A stretch of DNA of 64,000 nucleotides from Climacium dendroides (GCA_950106755.1 OX467087.1:18480047-18544046); one strand, 5' to 3'. Positions 21,629 through 35,600 are shown, counted from the stretch's first letter. Notes: generated by a model from the sequence alone, not told the origin. Translations and numbers: made by a program.

Positions 21629-24600
21629 ATGGCGGACGACGAACGAGTGCCGTACGAAGATGTTGGCTCCGTGGAGCGCTTAAACGGCGAGAGGAGGCGC
21701 GAGGTATTTCGTTTTTGGCCTTGTTGTGTTCATTATTCCGGTTTCAATTTCGTTTAGGTCTGGCTTTCTTTGAGGTGATTGTGATGCGGTGTAATGAGCG
21801 TGCAATAGGGTAAGTGTCTTAGTGACTGCATTTGTGTCGGGTTGTGGATTTGAGTTCCCTATGTTGGTTCGTTGTTCGATTGTGACGGAGCAGGTCGTTT
21901 GGGGTAATTTTCATGAAATTGGGCGTTGCGTTTTTGAATTCTGTATCAAATTATTTATGTTGAGGAGCTTAGTGGGGAGAATTGGTGTCGGGTTTATACT
22001 TTGTGAACAAGTGATAGGTTTGGTGTTTGGGCGCGTTACCTTGATTAATGATTCGCTGTTCTTACTGGTGCATCTTTTGAAAAGCATGTCTCCTGTGGTA
22101 GCGTCTACTGGCTTGGTAACGAAGCCAGCTTCGTTCTGTATATGCTGTCTTTTAATCAGCTCTGTACATTGAATGAGCGTGTTTATTGCTATTTGTGTTT
22201 CCCTTTGTGTTCGTAGCTATCGAGGGATTTAGGTCAAGGAGCACTAATGCACTTCTATAATGTTTAGAATAGGTTGACGGTGGGCTTTCTTATTCTGTAA
22301 TCTATCGAATATTTTTATGGTTACCGAATTGATGACTGTTTATGGATGATGGTTTTTGTAAGTCGACCAATTTCTTGTAAATAGGTTTTAAGACTTATAT
22401 GTAGTAAATGAGACCGATGATGTATCTGCTCCAATTCATATATGTAGGTAGACTTAGAGCTATGGAACAGAGCCCTCTCTTGTACGGTCGTTTATCTATG
22501 AAACGGAGTTTGTATTCAAGAGCCGGAAACTGTACTGCCTTCTTCTTCTGTTAGCCTGTGCTGCTACAAGGTTCTGCGTGTGCGTCTTCGCTTGCTGGAG
22601 GAGCGTGAGTGAAATGCTTTATTTTACATTTCGTTGAGTCTGTGTCTATGTTGCAGCGTGCCTCGCGGGATTCTGACAGAGACAGAGAGAGGTATCGGGA
22701 GAGAGATCGAGACAGAGGGAAAGATCGTCGCCATAGAGACGTAGACGTGAACCGCGAAAAAGATCGAGGAGGCAAGGATAGAGAGAGGGAGATGGACCGC
22801 GAAAAAGACCGAGTCAGGGAAAGAGAATGGGACATGGACCGGGAGCGTCATCGCAGCCATGATCGTGAGAGGTGAGCGTTTCGGAAATCGTTTGCTGATT
22901 GAGATTCTAGTTTTTGATGCTAGTAATCCTTGCATGGAAAACAATACACGTAATAGACTGAAGAATTGATTCGGACTCTTTGATTCTCTTCTCTTCTCTC
23001 TTTGTTCCCGCTTCTGTTGTTCTGAATGTCTTTTCCAATCCGACGTCTCAGGTTGTGATCGATATGCTGTCTTTAAACCCGTTCTTGCATACAGACGTGG
23101 TCGAGAGTATGGCGGAGATCGAGATAGGAAGCAACGTCACCGGTCTCGATCGTCCTCTCGAGGACGGTCACGGGATGTTTCTAGATCGAGGTCTCGTTCA
23201 AGATCGCGTTCAAGGAAAACAAGTGGATTTGACAGGGCTGCACCTGGTGCAGGAGTTGCTTCAAGTGGTACAGGACCAGGTTTGTTTCATCTGCTGGGAC
23301 TGGAGTATGGTATCAAACCAGCTGTAATGACGAACTTGATCGTGGCTGTGTTGATGAATTTGGTTTACGAAGAAATTTGCAATTTATCTCGTATGCCATT
23401 AGCACTCGAATAGGAGGGCACGACACATTATCTATCGTCTTACTGCTTTTTGAAGTTAAGTGGGAATAATTTTGAATTGGACTTGACTAGGTATCTTATT
23501 GTGAATGGGTTTATGGTTGCAAATTTTCAGGCATTCGATTTCAGGCTGCTAGTAATGGGAATCTTTCGGGGGAGTTGCAACCCCAGCAATCGAGTAAGGT
23601 GGTTGTAGATGGTGCATTACGAAGTAACCTCGGTGCTGACTCTCAGCAGTCCGAAGTTCATGATGGTGAGCTGCAAGGCAACAAGTCAGCAGCTGTTCCT
23701 GTTACGAAGCTTGGGAAAAGTTCTAAGTGGGGGCCTGCTCCTTCTTCAGAGGATGCTATGTCCTCAGAAGTTGCCAATGATTTTGAAGCTGCAAAAGTGG
23801 CTGCCATTCGAGCAGCCGAACTTGGTAAGTTTGGTTGTGACACCGATTCCAATAATTATGTGTTTCTTATATTTGATGCACGAAAACCTCTTTGTTTTTA
23901 GTTAGGGTAGGAGTACATTAAGACTCAAGTGTGTAGCTACTGTTTTCTGCAGATGGTGGGTTAGTAGCTGTTTAGTTTACTGTCCAATGCTAGCTCCGTT
24001 GTAACAAGAAAAACATGCAGGATCTTTTTCTCCAGGGTTGATGTATTCTTGCTATAGAGCATAATAGTAGTAATATTAAGAATATATTTAATGCTAGACA
24101 CTAATACAGTTGATTGTTATTAGCATTGTTGAAAATACGAATTTTATCACCTTTTGTTTTGCTAGCCCGTCAAAGTAAAACCGGTGCAAGAATAAATTGA
24201 AAGGACCCTTGGTACTTATTCACGGTCATGTCTTGTTATACTGTGATATGCAGTCAACAAGAATTTGAGTTTGGCAGGATTTATGTCAGCGGACCACAAG
24301 AAGAAGCTGCTTTGGGGGGGCAAAAAGGCTCAGGTGGAGCAGGTAGGCCTGCTTGCATGTCAACCTGGATTAGATTTGGTTATGGTGAGAAGGAAAGTTC
24401 TATTTTTGCACAGTTTTCTATTTTAGAGCAGAACATTGGGTTCTTTTCCTCCGGTTCAGGATTTTTCTTGTTTGCAAGTAGTATCCTTCTTTAATTTACA
24501 GTCTTCTGTGTTCGTTGTTTTCTGTCCATCAGTTTTTTTGAATACCAATTGTCATTTTGCTAACGCAAGGTGCACTGTTTTTTCTTCCTTCTGGAAGCCT

Positions 24601-24996
24601 GGCTGAGAACTTAGCAAATTGATATACAGGAGCCAGTTGTAGCAGCGGCGGGAACGAATCGCTGGGATACCGTCCATTTTTCAGATAGGGATCGGATGGA
24701 GAAGTTTCATAAGCTCATGGTAACCACCTGAATGGTTGTGCGTTCATGTCAAAATGAAGTATCCTTCACACGTTTGTTGAAAAAGTATTTCTCGTCATTG
24801 TTGAGCGTCATCCTTATTATCATTGATTTTGCAGGGTGTTAAAGGTGATCTTAAAGAGAAGGAGCCACCGCCACCAGCTGCCGGCACAGCCATCTTTACA
24901 GAGGAGAAACAGAGAGCACTTCAGGAGGATCTAGAGAAGCAGTTCACTCAGGGACTGCGACGACGAGATGGCCGAACTGTTGGATTAGGCTTATAG
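21629..24996 (+). CDS. RSRC2-like RS/SMAP-domain protein
   Basis: Predicted nuclear protein of 369 residues related to arginine/serine-rich coiled-coil protein 2, a family associated with pre-mRNA splicing; its exact role is unknown. Seven exons join in frame: 21629-21703, 22657-22871, 23095-23279, 23531-23824, 24254-24342, 24630-24719, 24835-24996. Residues ~26-105 are a run of alternating Arg-Asp/Glu. About 115-145 is an RS stretch (SRDVSRSRSRSRSRSRK). A poorly conserved linker follows. The C-terminal SMAP-like block (~257-330) has KNLSLAGFMSADHKKKLLWG, then NRWDTVHFSDRDRMEKFHKL and MGVKGD, which are the family's best-conserved motifs. Start is the first ATG after a GC-rich leader, and the first intron is 953 bp. 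The domain assignment is from memory; the exon model is firm because every phase agrees. Confidence 0.88.
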
Positions 24997-25798
24997 AACG
25001 ACACAGTCAATTTCAGTTGATGTAAAGATTGGGGACGACAAAGAGGTTCTCACTTTGGTCTTGGGAATGCCATGCCGTTCAGTAAACCTGCTTCATGGGC
25101 AATATGTGCAGAAAGGTAGCGAATCAATCATCACAGCTCTATGGCTGCTCAGTAGATCGCATCCATCTGAGTCATGTCCTTTATGGAATCAGGATCAGGA
25201 TAGGATTTCGGCTTGATCTGCTTTGCTAGGAACATTCACATCTGAATCCGGTATGGAATGCGTCTGGAGAGCAGAGTCTTATATAGAACCAACCCTGAAC
25301 AATTGTCATCTTTACGGCTTTCATGTTTCGTAGAATCGTATCTTACAGATTGAGGTGATGAGTGTAAATATTTTTATGTGTTTGTTATGATATTGGAGAC
25401 TTTGTTTGCAGGAACAAAGTGAAGAGACGGATGTCTTGAATCGCCTAGTTCTCTTCTTTACTCATTTTGGCATTCATTATGAATAGTTGAGTCTCATTAC
25501 GGATATATATCTTTAGAATGATGGTTTTCAGCAGTGGTGGCTATATTGTGCAACTTCTGGTTGAGAGTTGAGCTGACCGTTCCTACTAATCGTAAATTTC
25601 CTGTTTGGGTTTGTAGGAGTACTAAATTTTCTTGTTGTAGGAGTGTTTTCCGCCGTGTTTCTTCTCTGACGGGGGCATCTTTTGCTAAAACCCTCATCCA
25701 ACTTTTGAAATTTGGCAATTGTCCAAAAAAAAACAAATTTAAATTCTTAAATCACATTCTAAGGAGTCAAACTTTGTTAGCTATGTTGGGGCAAGGTT
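24997..25798. other. RSRC2-like 3' flank
   Basis: Transcript-like composition continues for about 450-500 bp after the stop and likely includes the 3' untranslated region. Short frames between 25497 and 25809 show no recognisable product. Confidence 0.4.
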
Positions 25799-26381
25799 TT
25801 AACCTCTAAAGTCCCATGGCCATTTTTTTGCCAAAACCACTCAAAACACCATTTCTACTACAATCATCTACAAAATAAATTTAAAAAATATTTTTTAGAA
25901 TCTAACCGTAGGATTTTGTTCTACACTTGTCTTAGATCATGTAATAATTTTTTTGTGATTTTTGACTGTATAAATTGAAAGATATTAGTATTCAAAGTGA
26001 AAGAAAAAAATTTCTTTCAAGAAGTTGCTATGATTGTCCGTAAAACAAGAAGTTCCATAACTTTCACATCTTTAATCCAAATGGAATGAATCAAATCTTC
26101 CCATTTACCAAAAATATAATCTACAAGAAAAAATATATTAAAATTTTTAATTCAATTTTTTGTGGATTATTTTTGGTACCCAGTCTCCCCCATTTTGAGG
26201 TTATTGAGGTATAACTTTTGCTCCTAGGCACCGATTGAAATAAAAATTATATTCCTAAAAAGCTCTCAAGTTTTTCTATCTTATGAGAAAGTTTCAAAAA
26301 GTTTTAGTAAAATTGAGATCATAGGAGCCTGTCCGAAATCCATTTTGTCCTCTGTAGGGACAACGGGACTTTAGGGGTTAA
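25799..26381. mobile_element. ~583 bp TTAACCCC element, copy 2
   Basis: It starts TTAACCTCTAAAGTCCCATG and ends GGGACTTTAGGGGTTAA, giving a clear 17 bp terminal inverted repeat with one mismatch. It aligns full length with 14474-15049. Non-coding. It is inserted ~800 bp downstream of the RSRC2-like stop codon. Confidence 0.75.
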
Positions 26382-29300
26382 GAGAAGACTTCATTGCAAT
26401 CTAAGAAGTCAAAGTTCTCGAGGTTTTTCCTACATATTAAAAGGAATTGTTTTTAACTCTTCACTATTTGGATTTCACATAAAAAGTTTCTTCATTGCAC
26501 AAGAAATATAAAAAAAGACTAGTCTATGCATTGTCAATCCATTTGTTTTCTCCAATTGCAAATATGATGTTCAATTTCAGTTTGTATTTGCATAGAATGT
26601 TGGCTATCTGAGGTGTTGTATTGAAGCAAATACAAATATTGGCATGGCTTGGGTTTTCGTTGTTTTGACAATTTGCCGCTATTAGAAGTTTTATAATAGA
26701 AGTGTTGGAGTGTAAAAGGTGTACAATGTTGAGTTTGATCCAAATGTTCTTCCAATGAAAAAATGACAAGAGTGCCAAATTTATATTTGATGTTTAGTGC
26801 ACACAATTTTGACATGGTTTGTTACTATCCATTCAAAAGAGGCTAGAAAGGTGGCACATTGCCAGTTGTAGACAATATTATTTGACTATGTAAAATTAGA
26901 GGTGGATAAAAAGACTAGAATTTACTCCTGAATAAAAACATAAAATCTTTGTTTGTTACCATAGAACCATTTAGTATCTAGGCAACTCTAGGATGGACAC
27001 CAAAATCTAGAGGGTTGCCATTTCTAGAAGGTTGCGATTTCCAATTCTCATCCAATGCCATCAAATCATTGTACCAAGCATTGATCTCAAAGATAATATA
27101 AATTTGACATTCATATTGGTGTAATTTTGGGTTTCAATGTCCTATAATAATAAATAAAAAATTTAATATGGTCCATCTGAATCTAACAAAATTAAAAAGT
27201 ATCTTTTCAATGATGCTAGTGTGAAGCATAGAGTTATGAGCCTACATATGAGTCTTGAACCTACTTGTAGGTTATGTACTTCCAAACATTCAAAGGTGTT
27301 TATAACACATATATTCTATAGCAAGAGTCTATAACATAGGTACCTGTAACATAGACACTTGTAACCACAGAAGGTGTTTATAATATAAACTCCTAGACTT
27401 TTAGGCTCATAGATTTTTTGCTCACATGCTAGCACTCCTCTTTGATTTTTGCTTGACTAGGTAATTCAATTAGTGTGAGATACACTCTTCATTCTATATT
27501 TCATATGTTTGACAAATCAATGTATTCTTGATTTTTCAAGAGACTAATGAGAGACAAAGAGAGTAACTATTTTCCCTGCCTTGAAGTCACCAAATATTGA
27601 AAATAGTTTTTATTTCAGTAGAATTTCAGTAGAAAATGAGATATAAAACAATTAGTGTACCTTGCAATAATTCAAGTAACTTATAAAGTCCATTATTCAA
27701 AGCAAAGTTGATATATCCACATAGATGTAGTATTTTCAATCTTTTAGTTTGTATACAAAAATTTAAAATGAAGCAAGTATTTGGAGCAATTAAGACTATT
27801 GTATAACAACAATTTTTTTAGGGGTTGCTAGATGAGACATCCAAATTATTTGGAAAGAAGCATTGTTTACATCCAAAATTGATGGAAAGATTTGCAAAAA
27901 CATTGCTACTCTTGTGCTAAATTTGCACATTTGAATGTAAACCATTCAAAGCTAAAATAGTTGTATTTTTTTTTTAAAAAAAAACAACACAATTTGAACC
28001 CTCTTGGTTTTTAAGATTCTTAAGTTTAAAATTATTTTAGAGTTGTAACTTCTAAAAATTTTGTGAAATTTCAAATCAAATGAAGGTCATATAAATGATT
28101 GACAATCACAAAGAGGACTTTTGAGATGTTTCCCTTTAGTAGCAATTGATGTGCCATAGTTTCAAGTAGCAAAAAAGTATGTGATAAAAACTTGCCATGT
28201 AACAATTCTTTACTATTCCTTCATTAATTGTAGAAATCATATATTTCAAGGCCAAAACATTCAATTTATAGAAAATGAATTTATACTCACATGTGTGGAC
28301 AAATTTAATTCTTAGATTTGTTAAGCAAAATATGCATCTATAAGTTTTATGTGTGCATATAAACAAGTCAAACTTCAAAATAAGTCCTTCACTTGGATCA
28401 ATAGTATCCTAGTGATTCCAATTCATGCCACAAAGTACAAAATCCAGAAATTAATTGACATTAGATGGATACCACCTATGTTGCATTGAAATCTAGAACC
28501 TTAACCTTATAAATAAAACCTATGACTCTATGAGAGACAAATAGTCAAATTTATTGTCTAACAAGTATTTATCTTCTAAATTGCTACTACATGAATGACA
28601 TTTTCTATTGTTGTTTTTAAAGATTAAAATCAAAATCACATTCCTATTAGAATTCTACAAGTTGTAAAATTTGTAAATGCTCTCTGTAGATATGTATTTG
28701 CAAATTTTAAAGAAATCGAGAAAAATCATATCAAAATATAGAAACTAAAAATTTCACCATGGTTTTATATTGTAGAACATTGTGGCATAACCAAATTTCC
28801 ATATTATTTTTCACATAGGAATGAGGTTGGTACCAAGCTTCAAACAATAATAAAATGCACATTTTTTAGCATCTCTTTCAATTTTCAAGCAAAATCATAG
28901 AAACTTGTTTAAAAAAGACTAATTTTGCTAGTTATGCTAAAAAAAAAAGTTAATAATTTTGGACATTTAAATTAAGCGTTGAAGAACAAAATACTAAAAT
29001 TGCATCCAAACAAGTCAAGACTATGATTGAGGGTCTTTGAATAAGGGTTGTAACTAAAATAAAGATCACTATAGTTTATACACTTGGATCTCTTTGTACT
29101 ACAATCTACATTCTTCAAATGAGAATGATTATATAGAAATTTATAATATTTTCAAAATACTTTAAAACACATGAGATGTTCAATTTTAGTCTTCACCCCT
29201 TTATATTGTATTAAAATGTAGAGAATATACAGTAAAATATAGATTTTCTAATGATATTTGGATGTTGTTTTAATCATAGGGCTTGTGCAATTAAGTAATT

Positions 29301-31169
29301 AAGTAGGTCAATCATAAAGAGACTTCTCTTGACCTTCATTTCGCTAAAATTGTTAAGTAGAGAATTAATGTTTTTTGGACAAGCATTGAGAACCTTGTTA
29401 CTAGGTACAAGTATATAAATGTAGTGAGGCCTATATATGAATAATAGAAAAGCCTTTCGATAAATTTCATCATGCTTATTTAACCTCATCATAGTCAATC
29501 TTTCCATAATGTCACTTGAATTTTAATTTAAAATTAATTTAATTTTTTATTGATTAAAGTTTAATTTAATTATGTTATCGTATTATTCATATCCTCAAGA
29601 AAATTTCTTCATCAAAAAGATCTCATAACATAAATCCTGACTTTGTCTTTTTAATTTTCTTCATTAAATTATGATTTGTTAATTTTTGATTGGTATTTCA
29701 AACTATACATTAATAACATATTAATAAAATACCTTCTAATTGGATTTCACTTCATTTATTCATTCATTGTCAATATATCATTATGGAGGACCCGAATTTT
29801 TTTTAGAATACTAAGAAAAAATAAGAATGATAAAGTTTATTACATTGATGATAAATAGATTTAAATGATGAAAGTATTTACAAATTTCAAATTAAGTGTT
29901 CAAAATTTTAGTAAGAAAAGAAATCAATTTATTTTCTTTCATCAAATTAGAAATTAATGAGTACTCACAAATTAATTATTAACAATCATATATAATCTTG
30001 ATATTGAGGATTGTGATTAAATTCTATAATTCAAATCATGAAGTTGTCAAACCATCAGAGCATTGAATTTAACAATGCAAGTTCAAATTTTAAATATCTT
30101 GTATATTCCATCATATATTGAAATCATTTGAATAGTCGCATCTAAATTGAAAGAAGTTTAAGGTTTTTAAAATGTTGAATCAACAAAAAATAAATTAATG
30201 TTGTAGGAAATTATCAAATTAAAAAAATTTAATGCAAATTTATAATATTTCAAAATAACTAATTTTCTATGTAGGCCAAATAATTTTTTATTATTAAATT
30301 TATTATTTTTTTAAATTTAGAATATATATATATATATATATATAACACTTCGTGATAGTACTTTTGCATGACATCCTTAAATCTAATAGAATAAAACTAC
30401 CTTTTTTTCATAATAGAACACCAAAATGTATCAATAAATTATGTAGAAATATAAAATATTAAAAAAAATGATGACAAGGTAAGATGCAATGAATGAATTG
30501 AAAAAATGGAAAATAAGACAACCATGATAGTTTCTTTCAAATAACTATATTAAATGTTTAATAAAATAGTTTTATTTTTATAGATTCATGATATCACTAT
30601 TTTATATTTTTGTATATCTATATATGTATATTAAAATTCAAGCATATTATTTTAAATATTCAAGTATGATTGGATATAAAATAAACTTTTGAATTGGTAC
30701 TTGAGATCTTTTATTTAATAAATTTTTAATGGATATCCAATGATTAATTGTATTATGTAAAATTATATTATTTAAAAATATTTAAAAATAATTTATACTT
30801 TTTTATTTTATAATTTTCATTTTAATATTGTATAATTAGCATATCACAATAATAAATTATTTTTGTGAGAATATTATATTTTTAATTCAACCATTGATAT
30901 GTATATCATTTCTAGTGGCTTGAATCCAAAATGGTTTTATAGAAATGATATGCATATCAATTTCTTTATATATGATCCAAAATGTATATTTAAAAAAAAT
31001 TGTGTGCGTAATGAGCACTACTATTTTTTTTTACAAATAATCTTATACGAAGTTTTGCTTTTTCATTTGACATGTAATTTGTATCTCATCTTTGTCTATG
31101 CAATTTATATATAATTTCATTTTGCTTATTATGAATGTAATTTTTGAAATTTTTTTCTTCTAAATATAC
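26382..31169. other. AT-rich intergenic desert
   Basis: No gene or RNA is recognised. Frames of 60-93 codons occur on both strands but show neither motifs nor GC change. A (TA)n microsatellite is noted separately. Confidence 0.5.
30322..30344. repeat. (TA)n microsatellite
   Basis: About 11 perfect AT/TA dinucleotide units. A shorter TA run also occurs near 40633. Confidence 0.9.
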
Positions 31170-31421
31170 TTAAGGCATCCAAAAACGTCTTTCATTATTT
31201 TTAGGTGTAGAAGTTCTAATCTTTATTGTAACTACTTTATTTGCTTCAATAATGGATCGTTGGGACTTTTTAGCCTTTTTGTTTTTTGTTACATTCTTAA
31301 TTTTTGGCATAATTGGTACTCTAGGTTTTGATTCTTTCTTTTCTATACTTTTCTCTTTTTGAATTTCCAATTTTTTTCCCATTCTAGTGGTTGAGTCTTT
31401 GTTTCCAAAATTTCTTTCCAT
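31170..31421 (-). CDS. Lysine-rich short ORF, doubtful
   Basis: An ATG-initiated 83-codon frame, strongly basic (blocks such as KKLEIQKEKSIEKKESKPRV and KNKKAKKSQRS), ending RRFWMP. Its composition is more protein-like than neighbouring random frames, but A-rich DNA gives Lys-rich frames easily. No family, promoter or splice context is recognised. It could be a remnant of a transposon or of a host gene. Confidence 0.2.
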   Translation of the reverse strand: MERNFGNKDSTTRMGKKLEIQKEKSIEKKESKPRVPIMPKIKNVTKNKKAKKSQRSIIEANKVVTIKIRTSTPKNNERRFWMP

Positions 31422-31821
31422 ATTGAATTTGTTTCTAATATTTTTTATTTACTATTTTCATCACGATAATTTTAATTCCATCAATTTTTATAAATTATAG
31501 AAAGAAAGGTCATCTTTTAATATGCATCTTTATAGAAAATTTTAGTTTAATATACTAAATTTGATTGCATTGAATTTTACTTTGAATGAAAGGTCATGAC
31601 CCATACTAATGAAAATTTGTCTTTTGAAGATAATTGAAAGATAGTTAAATATCTTTTATCTAGTCCCAATGAGATTGTTGTATTTAATATTAATTTTGGA
31701 GCCTTAAATGCATTCATAAGTATGAACAACTTTATGATCTTAGAGAATTGGTGTTTGTGCTAAATACCCCTACATTCCATGTATTTACATTGTTGAGTAG
31801 CAAGTTTTTTTTTTTTAAAAC

Positions 31822-32684
31822 ACTAGTGGTTGGTGCTTGCTATGCTACGCATTCATCATTAGAATTTTATAAGAATTTTTTTGTATTAGATAGAATGCAA
31901 AACAAAAATTTCAATAAATTTTCAAATAAAAATGACTAAAATCTTTGTATAATTTTTTTATGTGTAAGTATATATTGAAATGTACAATAGAAATTTATTG
32001 AATGATGAATGAAACATATGCAATGGTAAATATTATAAAAGATACACATACATTAGAATGCATTGGAAATTTGACTCCATTGTTAAAAAAATGGCAACCC
32101 AAATTGAAGAATTGAAAAAAAAACTTATAAATCTCAAAAACTTTGTGAACAACTTAATTGTTGTGGAATTCAAAATCGCTTCAATTGAATAAATTTCTCA
32201 AAATCATTTGATAGTAGCAATAGAAAATTGAAATCATGAAAGCTCAAAGCTCACAAAAGCACAAAATCATAGAAGTGCAAAGAAGTGTAAAGCCAAAAGA
32301 AGCAATGGATTTGCTACCTCTATAATATCATCCTATGGATCCTCTTTAATATCACCTCAATTGCAACAACAATATTATTTTTATAATATCACCCTTTGTA
32401 AAAAGTGATATTACAAAAGTAATTGTAAACTGCTATTCTATTTTTGTAATATCACATTGTGTGAAAATACGATTTCTATGTATGCATGATTGAAAATATT
32501 TTTACAAAATATTTAAAATAATTATTTTAAAGGCTTATTGAAATCATTATCAAACATTCTATTCAAATATATCAAAATTTTACTAACATATGATACAATG
32601 AATGCGTAGCATAGCAAGCATGAGTCCCTAGTATTAATGATAGTATTTGTGATATTACAGAGGGAGTTATGATTTTAGTAGTAT
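31822..32684 (+). mobile_element. ACTAG-ended element, copy 3 (longest)
   Basis: It begins ACTAGTGGTTGGTGCTTGCT and ends TTTTAGTAGTAT, 863 bp. Its interior includes the segment deleted from copy 1 plus ~75 bp absent from copy 2 (attagaatgcattggaaatt...). The conserved hairpin around gtgatattac is present. It preserves the inverted block gaatgcgtagcatagcaagc near the right end. No coding capacity. Confidence 0.75.
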
Positions 32685-35600
32685 GATTGGGTTTATGACT
32701 ACAATTAGAAAAGATCGAAATAATTTTAAAAAAGGCTCCATGAAACAACAAAATATCATGTTTGTTTGAAAAATCTTTGATTTACATAAAAGCCTAAGAA
32801 AATTATTTAGTTCAAATATTGTATGCATGGATCATATATATTGGTGGTATCTATATGCATAAGATTTATATACAATATGTATATCATACCACATAATATA
32901 TATACCATATTCATACATGGATATATAGTTGTGGTTGTATTTTAGTATATACTAATATTAATCCAAAAAAAATATTGTACAAAATATCAAGATATTATAT
33001 CAACATTTATTAACACAATCAACATTCAATGGGTGCCACAACTACATAAAAATTTCACATCAAGTGTGCTATAGCTTTTTGGAAAGCTTATAACAATTTT
33101 CACAGATACTTTATATTTTAGCCTCAAAACTCTCACGGTTTATTATCTAGAGCTTATTGAGATTGTGACTCCTAGATTTGGTGGTAGCCAATTACCTCTT
33201 CACTTCTAAGCATGCCAAAATTGCACACAAACTTCAAATACAATATGACATAGCTTTTTAAAAAGCTAACTTATTTTCCATAATGCCTCTAAAGTTTAGC
33301 TTGAGTTCAAATCTTTTAGAATTTGTTCTCTATGTCTTGATGAATTTGGTACTCCTAGATTCAATGGTGATTCAATACATCTTCACTTCCAAGCACATTG
33401 AAGTTGCATCCAAATATATTATACAATTGATTTTAGAAAGACAACACTATCATCTATAACTTCTTTAATTTTCAAAACTAAATACCTTCTAGTCAATTAT
33501 TTAGAAATACACAATATAAATAAGGAAGATAAAGAGCCCCTTCTTTATTTTACCTCAAGGAAGATACATCAACCCATACCTTTGTCCCATAGGTTCTTAT
33601 TTATCTATTTTCTACTTTGTTTATCTTCCCATATCTCAATCTATACCATTAGCCACAAAACCTCAAAGGAAAAAAAAAAGATAAAAGAAGCTTCAACCTT
33701 TTATTCAACTTAATCAAATTCAAATCAAATTTGAAAATCTTTTGAAGGACAAAAATTCTAAAAAGACAAGACCCAACAATCTCCAAACAGAGATGATAAA
33801 AGACTTAAGAAATTAAAAGAGTTCAAAAGTCACAAACTTGATTGGTTGGTTAAATTTTTGCCACCTTAAATCCTTAATTGGTTCATGTTCGAGTCCCCTT
33901 CAACTTGTCGAGTTGCCATGGATGGCTCATGGCTTGGCATGGCAAGTGAGAGGATGCTTAAAAATTGTTCAACTAACCAATCTTTGGCCTATTTCTTTAA
34001 ACTATGACAAGATATAGGACACCTGAGATAGATTAACAAGCTTTGTCAATGAACTAAATTATGGCTCTCATCATGCCTCCTTTTGTTCCTATTCATTTTT
34101 TTTGAGTCATCAAATCCAATCAAAATAACAATAATAAATCTTTTTACGTAACAAAATAGTGCACATTGCAACAATGGAAATTACATTAGGAAAAAAATGA
34201 ACCCTCAAAAGATCCACAAGTTTGTAAATAGTGGGAACAACAAGTTGTAAAAAATAAATTTGGCCAGTAAACTAAAGGGCTTGATCAACTGGGACAATTC
34301 GCTTTAATAATTTTAAAAATAATTCAAAATACTAATATTAAATATGTATAAATTACAATTTTTTGAATATGATGTGGCATGAATGCAACCACATTAAACT
34401 ACTATTTTTGAATTTATTTTATTATTATAATATTTTATTTTAGATATTTTTTATTATTCAAATTCAAATTTTAAAATATTTTTAAAATATTTTTTTAATG
34501 TTTCCACTATTCATCATTGATGAATAATGGCCATTGTCCCTCAAAGGGGCTATGAATTCCATTGAAGGGAACTTTCACTGTGAAGTAGACCCTTTGAGAG
34601 CTCATTTTTTTCCTAATGTTGTTTTTGTCATTTCTTCAATATTTCATTAAAACCAATAAAAATTCAATTATATTTAGAAAATCTTTTGATTTGGATCATT
34701 CTAAATGTAGATAGATTACTTTATCTAATTGAAAATGCAAGTCTATGTTTGATTCTCCATCTTTTGAATTTTAATTAAGAATCCTATTTTCATCATAATT
34801 ATTTTGTAAACCTTGAAGTTCTTGTTTTGATTTTAAAACAAAGCTAAATTATTTCTTACACCTATAAGTTTTGTAAAATTTACTTATTTATCAACCACAA
34901 ATCCTACCTTCAGTTTTATTGTTGGGTCAACACCAATGTTATACGCATGTGTAAAGATTTCTTTAAATACATGGGATATCAATATAAAATGGTATTATAA
35001 GGCTATTCAATTGGTATCAAAAATTGCAATATTGGTGTGCCAATAGTCCAATTCAAAGCTTTATTTCTTTCCTTGCTTCAAATCACAACTACTTGAAGCT
35101 TTGGGAATTTTATAATGTTGAGATTTCAATATCTTAAATCTTTAAAAGCTATGACTATGGGAATTTTAACTTTAATGAGGTTATTAGCAACCTCAAGAGA
35201 AATAAAATTGAGATAATTCAATTTTTTTATACATGTAAATACTATTTATTGCTTCAAAAAGATCTTTAACTTTGACTCTTGAAAACTTGAGGCAATTCTT
35301 AGTGGTGTAGGTGGCAATTCAAGGACCAAATTTAAAATGAAAAATTAGGACAAAATTTGTAGTAGTTTTATTACTCCACATTTGTCCCATTTGATAATTA
35401 TAAAGGTAAATCCACTCAACATTGTTAAGAGGACATTCCAACTTTGACACTAATAGAATATATCTCTATTAAATTGTTCTATGTTCTAACAAAAACTTGT
35501 ACTAAAATTGTGGGTCATCATACAATACTACAAAATAACAAAAATTGCCTTTGAATATATTTGAATTTTTTTTTATTTCATATATTTCTCGTAGTAAGCT

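Noticed and set aside
22551..22944. Minus-strand Ser/Leu-rich frames of 94 and 106 codons
   Set aside because: They are the complement of the RSRC2-like Arg-Asp/Glu repeats, which automatically give Ser/Leu/Phe-rich antisense peptides.
33841..33982. Intact tRNA gene
   Set aside because: A B-box-like word is present, but no acceptor stem, anticodon arm or proper A box can be drawn.
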